A DNA stretch of 64,000 nt from Sipunculus nudus (lineage: Eukaryota; Annelida; Sipuncula; Golfingiida; Sipunculidae): the NCBI GenBank assembly GCA_026874595.1, contig CM049318.1, forward strand, positions 54,389,250 through 54,453,249, written 5' to 3'. A program made the translations under genes and the position numbers. The first letter of the stretch is position 1. Each line of letters opens with the position of its first letter. The notes beneath the pieces were generated by a model. That model did not search any database. It saw only the letters and a list, made by a program, of their open reading frames with translations, and was not told the DNA's origin. Below are positions 53,039 to 62,500 of the stretch, piece by piece.

Positions 53039-56000
53039 ACTTATAATTTATATAAAGTATAAATATGTTAATATTTAATATGTATTCAATGTATATTGAT
53101 ATATATTCAATATTTACTCACGTAACTCAGTAAAGAACTATATATGAGCAATGGACAAGTAAAGTTTTATTGGTATATGATGAATAATTATAAAAATATG
53201 GAGACATTTATCAAATGTTCGTCGGACGTCATGTGTCCGGGTTGTACACACAGCCTGTGGCAACCGACCATCCGAGCAACATCCGGCGGGGCATCCGATT
53301 TGGCATGTGACATGTGACATGTGGCATCCAGGTTTTAGTCCGTTTGGGATACGCATTGTACTCACGGTCCGTTTTTAATCGAAACCTCGTAAAAGTCAGA
53401 CAGTACAATTGCAGCGACCGATGCTGAGTTTGGCTGCTAAGGGCAAACCTTGCTTCCTGAGGACTGAGTATTTTAAGGAACTTTAAGGAAATATAACGCA
53501 AGCGGAAGTTGAAATTAAATATATAATTCTAAATATAATTTCAATTTAATCTCTAAGTGTATACCATCGTTCCATGTATATGTGTATGCACATAGGTGTA
53601 TATATGAATGTGTGAATATAGATATAAAATAATTGAGGTACAATGCTATTTGGCACAACTTGAACCCGCTTGGCAAGCTTACCACGCGCACCATCTGCGG
53701 GAAGCTACGTTCAATGCGAGTCCTTGGGTTGCTGAGTAGAACAATTTCTAAATAATATTATATGTGTATATCAAAATTTAAGTAAATTGTGCACATAAAG
53801 AGAGTTAAAACTTCACTTAAAATTGTATGAATATAGATATATTTGTATTTATAAAGTGTTTTTTTATGATTACATATGTCTGTATATGTAGTTTTACATG
53901 TATATGTATTAAGTGGGTATGTATGTACATGCATAGATGTGTATTTTATTAACTTTTATATTTATTAATCTCATATGTGTACTGTCCCAGTGACAGAGTG
54001 CGCCCCTTTTTTACCGAGCTAATTTGTTTCATGAGGAAATGCCATCTAACTCTGCCTTTGTTAAGACATAATCTCTAGACACATGTATCGATATTATTTC
54101 AATATAGCAGACCGGTGATGTGCCCTGGTTAACGATCTGTGGCCTGTGATACCAGTGTTTACCAGAACTAGCATCAGCAGACATCTCTTTGTCACCCGCG
54201 GCACCTGTTATCGAGAACAAATGATTGTTACGTTACCTTACAATATTGTTTAGTTTAGCTCATGTTTATATTTAAAGGTTGCATACCATGTAGGATATAC
54301 CCAGAACAAAATATAACCATCTCAAGACTCAAGTGTCAAAATCTAGGAGAAGAGTAACAGTCTAATTTGTAAAGCACAAGGGCGCCCCCTGGTAGCAGTA
54401 GTAGCAGATGTCATGCAAGCAGCCATATTTGAACAGACGACAGGCTGTTTCTGAGCACTCAGGTAGTTTCAGACCCACAAATATAAAAGTTAAAACATTT
54501 TAGCCAACTAATTATTATGTAAACCTTCTGTGGATGTACCAATCGAACAGACTTAATGCATATTTTATGCTGACATCATCCTGTTAAAAGGTGAGAAGCT
54601 GTTAGATTAAAAGTTAATTCTAAGTTCTAACTTTTTTGTTTGGATATCGGAGTGTATGGATACCGATACCACTACAAGCAATGTCAGTTTAGCTTTTGTG
54701 TTATATATACCGCTAGAATTAACCTCGACACAACCGGAGTTCGAGACAACCGATATTCATTGTATTCAACCTTCTTCAACCTTATTTTCGATAAATACTG
54801 CTTTAGGGCCTATATTATATTGTTCTCACAAATCTTTACGCGAAAGAACAACACAAATTTTAAATTAAATTTATTTATTAATAATAAAAAAGCACATATG
54901 TACCACCAAAAATAGGATTAGGTAAATCAAGAAAGTGAAATAAGAGCGCATACATCTATTAAACAGAGGCGGATTCAGCGGGGGATCAGGAGGTCAGGTC
55001 CCCTCCCCCTTTTTTGAGCCAAAGCAACCTTTTTCCTAGGTTTCAAACCAAATTTTTGGACCCTGACCCGCGCCCCTCCTTTACGAAGCAAAGGACATTC
55101 TTCTTAGGTTTACATTTAGCCTCACAGGGTTTGACCCTCCCCTTTCCAAAATCCTGGATCAAACCCTGTTTGAATACATAAATAATCAAATGATTGGCTT
55201 AGATCATTTCCAGTTCAACACATCAGATCTTCTTTAAAAGGCAGTAATTAACAGTCCTTTGCTTAAAACGAGAATCCTCCTGGTCGGCAACAAAGGTCTC
55301 AATTCCTGACAGACAGTCATCCGCGCTCTCTGACGACTGTAGCAGCTGCAGCAGCTTACGATACATCTCACGATCGAGCCTCTCTAAAGGATTCCATTAT
55401 TTTTGGTTTATTAATAACTTCTCATTTCAAATTAATGCTTTGTCAGCGAGAGAAGAAGTGCATGGTCATGGGTGACAAATTGGCCAAACAGGTAAACAAC
55501 AGAAAAGGTGTGTAAACCAACGCGCTTTATGAGTAAGATCCATACCGATATTTATTATGTAACTGGTAACGACGGCCGTAGGTGTGATTGATGGAGCGTG
55601 CACAGCTGTTATCCGAACATTAAATAGGGAAGCAGGAGAGCCCACCTATGAAACCATACACCTGCACCAAAATACATGTATTTACATTTGGCATCATATA
55701 TTAATTTGGTCTTTAAGTCCTACAATTTATGAAACCAGCTGATGCCAAGCCGAAATATGCGGGCGTTTTTGTACAGAGCGGCCTAAAGCTGCCAAGGTTG
55801 AACTGGATATTTTTCACTTTTTTAGGACCTTTTTACATGTAAATTCAATTCATGGATTTGAAATAAGAGCGATATATATACCTATGATATACCAAACTGA
55901 GGCTCATGAAGCTCCCTTTGTAGCTCATTATATAAAACATATTTATATGATGTTAAATTAGTGCCATCTTTAAAAAACTTTACACCCCCACCCCTCTCAT

Positions 56001-56518
56001 CAAAACCGACAAAGTTCACAGAGGCGTATATGGCTTACTGATGTGTCACGCCTAAAGTTACAAATCCTGCTCCACCATGTTTTACAGAGGAATTTACATC
56101 ATAAATCCCTCAAGTACACACTGAAATCTATGAACTAGTTAAATATGGGAGAGAGAAAGAAAGAGAGAAAGAGAAAGAGAGGGGGTTTCTTAGCGAGAGT
56201 GGTAAGGATTGGTAAAGGAATAAATGGTTCCTTTGTGTAAGGTGTTCCAAAGCTTTTAATATGGTTATCGGAGTTTTGGCATTACAGAAGAAATGTTAAT
56301 CCAAACAACCAATCGATATGACTTCAGGTTAAGCGATAGAAATACTAGCTGGGGACCAACAAAACACCTCGACACATCCGTTTTTTCGACACATCCAAGT
56401 TCGACACAAAAGGAGTTAAATTGGGAAGGACTTTAACTCTTTTTTGCAGGAACTCCACATTCGACTTCGACACATGCGGAAATTCGACTTAACCGAGTTT
56501 GATACAACGAGGTTTAAG

Positions 56519-56573
<55 letters not shown>

Positions 56574-59500
56574 AAACATAAAGATAGGTGGTCGTTCAGA
56601 CAAGTACCGCTATATATTTTACGGCGCGTCCGTCTTCTATGACACAATGACAGTGACAGTTGGCTCTGTCTGGTCGTATACGGGTATTCCTCAACGTTAG
56701 GGATTCCTTGAAATATTTCCCGACCTCCTTGTCCACCTCCGCATTGTCTGGCGTGTTTTCAAAGAGTTTGTTGGTAACATCCCTGTATACCGCCCGCAGG
56801 TTCCTATGGTAGATTGTTTCACGTCCTTCCATGCTTCCCTTATAAAGTTGATAACCTCTTTCACGTTATTGCGCTAACCCTGCCTTTCGCATTGTAATCC
56901 CTCCACTATCGAAACATGTCACATTGTTTGATGCATCAAAGAGTCTCAAAGAACCAAACCTATCCATACCTTGTGATCCCCACAAGGTGTTTGTCAACGA
57001 AATGATGCAAACTGACTTAAATAGTGGGACAACGGACCCTATCAGTTTGTCCAGCGTACGGTAAGAACAATATGCTTCACTGGATTTCACGCCTACTTTG
57101 CGTTATGCACACGGGCCCGTCGGTTGTGTAAACAGGTTGGATTGTTGACTCTGAAAAAACGTCGATATGCTTGTTTGTGTCATGGATTGTCATATTGGAG
57201 TCGGAATCCAAAGCTGTCGGTTTGTCAAGGCTAATTTCTATGGGTTCTGTTCGATTTTTACAAAAATAAACCGTCGGATTGCAATGTTTTCGGATTGTTA
57301 AAGATCGGAATGTCAAATCAGGACTATATATATATATATATAAAATATATATATACATATATATACATAAATTGGTACCTGTCTAAAAGACAACCTCTCT
57401 TATATTTTCATTCATGTATACAGTATAGACTATGTGCTATACCATTCCATATATTCCATTGTTCGTGGAACATTTTTTTTATAGTTTGGCTTTATGTTAC
57501 GTAGTTTTATTTGCAACATGTTTCACCAATTTGATTATTTCAAAGAGTTTTACCTTGTGTACATTACTGCCATTTTACCCAAAATATTTACACATTGAAT
57601 GGTACCAGCTCGCCAAGTAAGAGCAACCTAATATTCTCTTCCAGGAATCCAGGAAGGTCGTAGACAGGGCCATTGAACTAGGGGTGAATTTTTTCGACAC
57701 GGCAGAGGTAAGAATATTCAATAATCAATTTTGAAATGGAAATAAAGCTTATTCCGAGCTGACACGACATCATTTAATAATTTGTGATAATATATACTTG
57801 GTCATCTCTGTCTCCGAACTTAACTGTACTCGATTTTCGAAATCGTTCACAATTTTATTAATATCGACATGAAATCAATACTTCCAGGTTTACTTTCATT
57901 ATAATGTTATTGTTTCTCCTTTACCCTTGTGCTTGGCAAGCGTTTATATATAACAACTTATTCCCGTGGGTATACGTTTCTTCTCGGTTCTATGAAGTTC
58001 AAGTCCTGATGTAATTTCCCCTGCTGTAGGCCTACTTGAATTCCGAGGAAGTGTGCGGACGGATATTCGCCGGGAGGCGTCGTGATGTGGTGATTGCTAC
58101 GAAGTTTGCCGGACGTGTCCGTCAGTATACGCCAGAGGAAATAGAGCGATCTTTATTGACCAGTCTGAAACGACTACAGACTGATTACATCGACCTGTAT
58201 CAGGTGTGTGGCACTGATTTACACGTATTATATACACATCTCTCCACCATGGTGTAAAAATATATACATTTTTCAATAGTGGAGATAAGCAGATGTAAGA
58301 ATATGTTTCTTGAAATTGATAGAAATACGGATTTTTAAGATTGCCAGAATTACGATATAATTTATACATCATGACCATCAAACTGGTCAAACCCTCTTAG
58401 GAAATAAAATGCAATCTGTTATGATGATGTTTTGCGTGGACGTATAACCGCCTCCAATTTTTAATGCTAACTTTCTAATTCTTAAGTTAAGTATATACAT
58501 CTGCAGAGCTCCATTTCGGTTAGGGACGACGTGACATAGCGGTAGCGCTCGCTTCTTGTCCTGGTGTCTACCGCACCTGCAGATCCTTGGTGTGACATGT
58601 TCAATATCTTAAATATTTTCAATACGAGATAATATATTTTATAGAAAACTAGAAAACTATTTCGAAACTAAAACTGATTGACGGAATAATCTTTTATATA
58701 AAAAAAAATTTTATTCCCGAAGAATGTTAGAATGACAAAGAAGCTTTAGTCCCCATTCCTAAAAAAAGGGACTTTTCCATCTGTCCCCCTGATAAGACAA
58801 ACTAGACAAATATTGTCTTTAAATAAAAACTAAAATTTCTTATGTGCGGAAAAAATTTATGTGAATCGGTTTCATCAGCATTGATGTTTTCTATGTTTTG
58901 CCCTTGATACCATGCGGAACCGGAAAAAACCGCTACATATAGCGATTCGTTTTAGGTATCCCGCATGCCGGATACGCACATAAGGAATCTCACCCTATTC
59001 ATTTAGTCAATACCGATTTTATCCACATTGACGCATTCCTCATTCCTTACATAAGGAATCTAATAGCTTTATTTGTTATACACTAAGTCGTTAATCTGTA
59101 GTTCAATAATCCCCATTGAAATGTTTGTCTTGATAGTTTCGTCGACCAACTACAGTTACATGGCCTGGAGGTATATGCCTATTTATGGTTTTTATCTTTT
59201 TAGAACCACTCTGTATTCAAATCAAGTTAGGAGACGCAATAAGTGAGCTCATAATGTGATTGCGGGGGCGACCGAAGGTTAACTCAGTTCAGCCCGAATT
59301 GCGCCGGGCGCTTTCCAAAATAACACCAAGTACCAGTCGATGGACATCTAAATATGTTTCCTTCTTTTTAGCTCAGCTGACTCTCAGTCATGCTGGGCTA
59401 TAGCGATGGGTCTTTGTCCGGCGTCCTTCCGTCTGTCCGTCCGGCCGTCCGTCCGTTAGCAGGGCACAAATCGTAACCATAGGGGCTAGGGCCATGAACC

Positions 59501-62500
59501 CTATGCAGTATTAGAGGTTCTAAAAAGATCTCCTAGCAAACCTGAAATTAGGTCACTGCGACCTATATTCTCGAAGTTATGGGATGTGTTTGCACCCCCC
59601 AGAAATGATTCTTTTAGCCAAAATTTTCTTCCCAAACCTTCCATCTTTCACATACAGCTCACCTACCAACAGGGGAAGAACCATAATTATTTTGAGGTCA
59701 CAAGGTCAAAGGTCAAGGTCACAGAACCAACTTCTTTGAAAAGACTCAGGATGCATTTTAAGCCAAACCTTTCATCCCAATTCTTTGATCTTTCACATAT
59801 AGCTCACCTACTAAGTGTGAGAAGAATCCTATAGATGTTGAGGTCACAAGGTCAAAGGTCAGGGTCACAGGATCCACTTCTTTGAAAAGGTAGTGGACAC
59901 ATTTCAAGCTAGACCTTTCATTCCAAACCTTTCAGCACTGATATCGCTTCTCTGCCAACAGGGGAAAAGACCTGTTGATTTTGAGGTCAAAGGTCAAGTT
60001 CACAGCACCCTCTTCTTGCGTGGAGTCATTTTCAGCAAACTTTTAAATCTATACTTTCCATCTGTCATATATGGCTTACCTACCAATAGGAGAAGAAGCC
60101 TATTAATGTTGAGTTCAAAAGGTCAAAGGTCAAGGTCACAATATTGTTCAAAATGCTTGTGAACATATTTCAGGTGAAACTGTTCAACCCAAACCTTCAG
60201 TCTTTCACATATGCCACATCTATGCATCACTGAATTTGATTCAAACTTCATATTTATGGGTCTTTTTGCATGATGAAATAACTAATTGATTTTGAGGACA
60301 GCTGGTCAGGAGGTTAAAGGTTGCAGGTCTACGTTATTCACTCATTGGTTGCCAAGTAATTACACCCGGCCAGATGTAAGTGGTTAGTAGTTACCCATCA
60401 TTTAGAAAGAATCCAGTTGAAATGTGGGCAAAAGGCCAAGGTCATAGGTCAGGGATGTTCACAATAACTTATTTTGTAGACCATCTCTATTTTTCTTGTT
60501 TTCTTGTATATATAACCATATGGCACTCACAACTGGTACATCTCACTATGTGCCCATAATTGTCAATGACACTTGTGATATATGACTCCCTTTTGTATCA
60601 GCTCATGGAGTGATAAGGATATATCATTAGTGCATAACAAAAACATTGTTGCCGGAATGCTTTGACCAGGCATTAAGACTATGAGATTAAGTGTTAAGTT
60701 TAGCTACTGATTTATAAAATGATGGGAACATTTTGCAGTTTATATCATGGAATCATAGCAATAAACTTAGTTTTCTAGATATCTGAATATTATTATACAA
60801 ATCATCAGATATACCAGCAAGTGTTTGTTCTGATAATATGTGGGTCTGTACCTGGATTTAGGATGGCTTTATTTGAATACAAGACTCTTAGTGATGCTTT
60901 CTGCATTTCTTTTCTTTTAGGTTTTGCAGTTTACCTACCCTGCTGACCCCATTGAATAGCAAGCTGATAATTAAAACAAATTGGACTTGCACTTTTTTCA
61001 TTTGCATGTTCATAAATCTTATATGAGAGCTCTCCAACCTGATCATGCCTTTTGAATTGTTTTGGACATTCATAACTGTTACATTCTTTGAAGCAATTGC
61101 TACAAGTTTAGTGTCTTATTGGAGGATGTGTGACTAGTCAGAAAACCATTATGTCTGCCAGTTAGCCATTTTAGATATCCTTTTGCCAGGACAGTTTCTG
61201 TGATTTTTTATGATGTTTGGTCCCTTTTAGAGGATGTTTGTTGTTCAATTTCCGACCTGTCAGAAATCCAATATGGCCACCAGGACGCCATCTTTAAATT
61301 CCTTTAGAACATATTATCTCAAGAACTATTAAAGTGAATGCAGTGGGATGTATATTAATGTAATCTTGCATTGGGTCAAAGATTTCTTAATAAATATGAC
61401 CATCATTTATGAAAGCTCAGTACAGTTGGCTTGTATTGAATAAAAATTAATATGGAAGCACCCGTTTCACAATAATTCTTGCATAGATTTCCTTGATCTT
61501 TTGCTATATTTTGATCTTATATGTGGCCTGTGTGGTATTCCTTTTGAGACTGACAGGTATCGAGCAAGCTGTGGGATTAGTTCCTGATAGCTTAACAACC
61601 ATACATTTTGCCTCAGACCATCATTCACTATGTTTTAACCAGACATATATGATAAGAATTTATGGCAATGTAGAAAGTTTAAACAAAATTGGCAAATAGG
61701 TTCTGCAACAATTTTACTAGAAGTTGTGAATTGCAGCCCATGATGTCGCAGGTCATGCTTGGCAGCTTAGCGTCATGACCCATGGATCACTTGTTTTTTT
61801 TTGCCAGGTGCATTGGCCGACTCTGATATCTGATGATGTAGCAGGGTGTATCGCCGAGTTGAAAAGACAGCAGTCGCTCGGCAGAATCCGGAGTTACGGT
61901 GTCAGCAACTTCGGTCCGAAAAATATGAAAGAGGTGATTGACGCAGGCGGAGCTCCAGTGACCAATCAGGTGAGAGCTCACATCACGCGTCATTGACAAG
62001 TCTGAGCTTTATAATCTTCAGACTGCCCAATGGCATTTGAGAAAAAAAGCATATAAATTTAATAACCCCCCCCCCCCCCCCCCCCCCCCGAGTGCGTTGC
62101 ACTCGCGATACGAATATAACCGAGTACTTTGCACTCACGAAAGGTGAGAGGTCCATGGAAATATCATATCTACCTGACCAACCTGTACGAAAGTTGTAAA
62201 CCGGCCGCGTATTACCGGGTCTGAAATGTCTGCTCTGTCTTATAGGGCTAGTTGTTTTCCCAAGCACATACTGACCCAGTTTGAAAATGACGAAATAGCA
62301 GTTCAAAATGGCAAAGTTTATGGTAAATGCCGATAATCCTGTCTTACACCCGGTTCCGTTTTTAGCATTTAAGTTCCAAAGTCACGACAAATATGTCAGA
62401 AACATGGTTTTCTTGCGGAGTTAAATTAAATGAGACACCTTTCTGCAGAATATATGTGATTTCTGTCTTATTCTATGTAAATAATAATTAACTGTAGATA

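Larger units (their letters stand above)
48573..57644 (+). other. Intron 1 of the aldo-keto reductase (remainder)
   Basis: 9.4-kb intron in all. Besides the repeats listed separately it has a (TA)n run (52,984-53,033), another at 56,519-56,570, and AT-rich filler. No coding exon of another host gene was seen. Confidence 0.6.
58204..61807 (+). other. Intron 3 of the aldo-keto reductase
   Basis: It holds a SINE-body fragment (58,490-58,605) and the AGGTCA-rich element (59,385-60,480). The remainder (60,500-61,800) is unrecognised AT-rich sequence. Confidence 0.6.

Noticed and set aside
57295-57620. Small hydrophobic ORFs in the reductase intron
   Set aside because: Short, AT-driven, no motif, not flanked by convincing splice sites.
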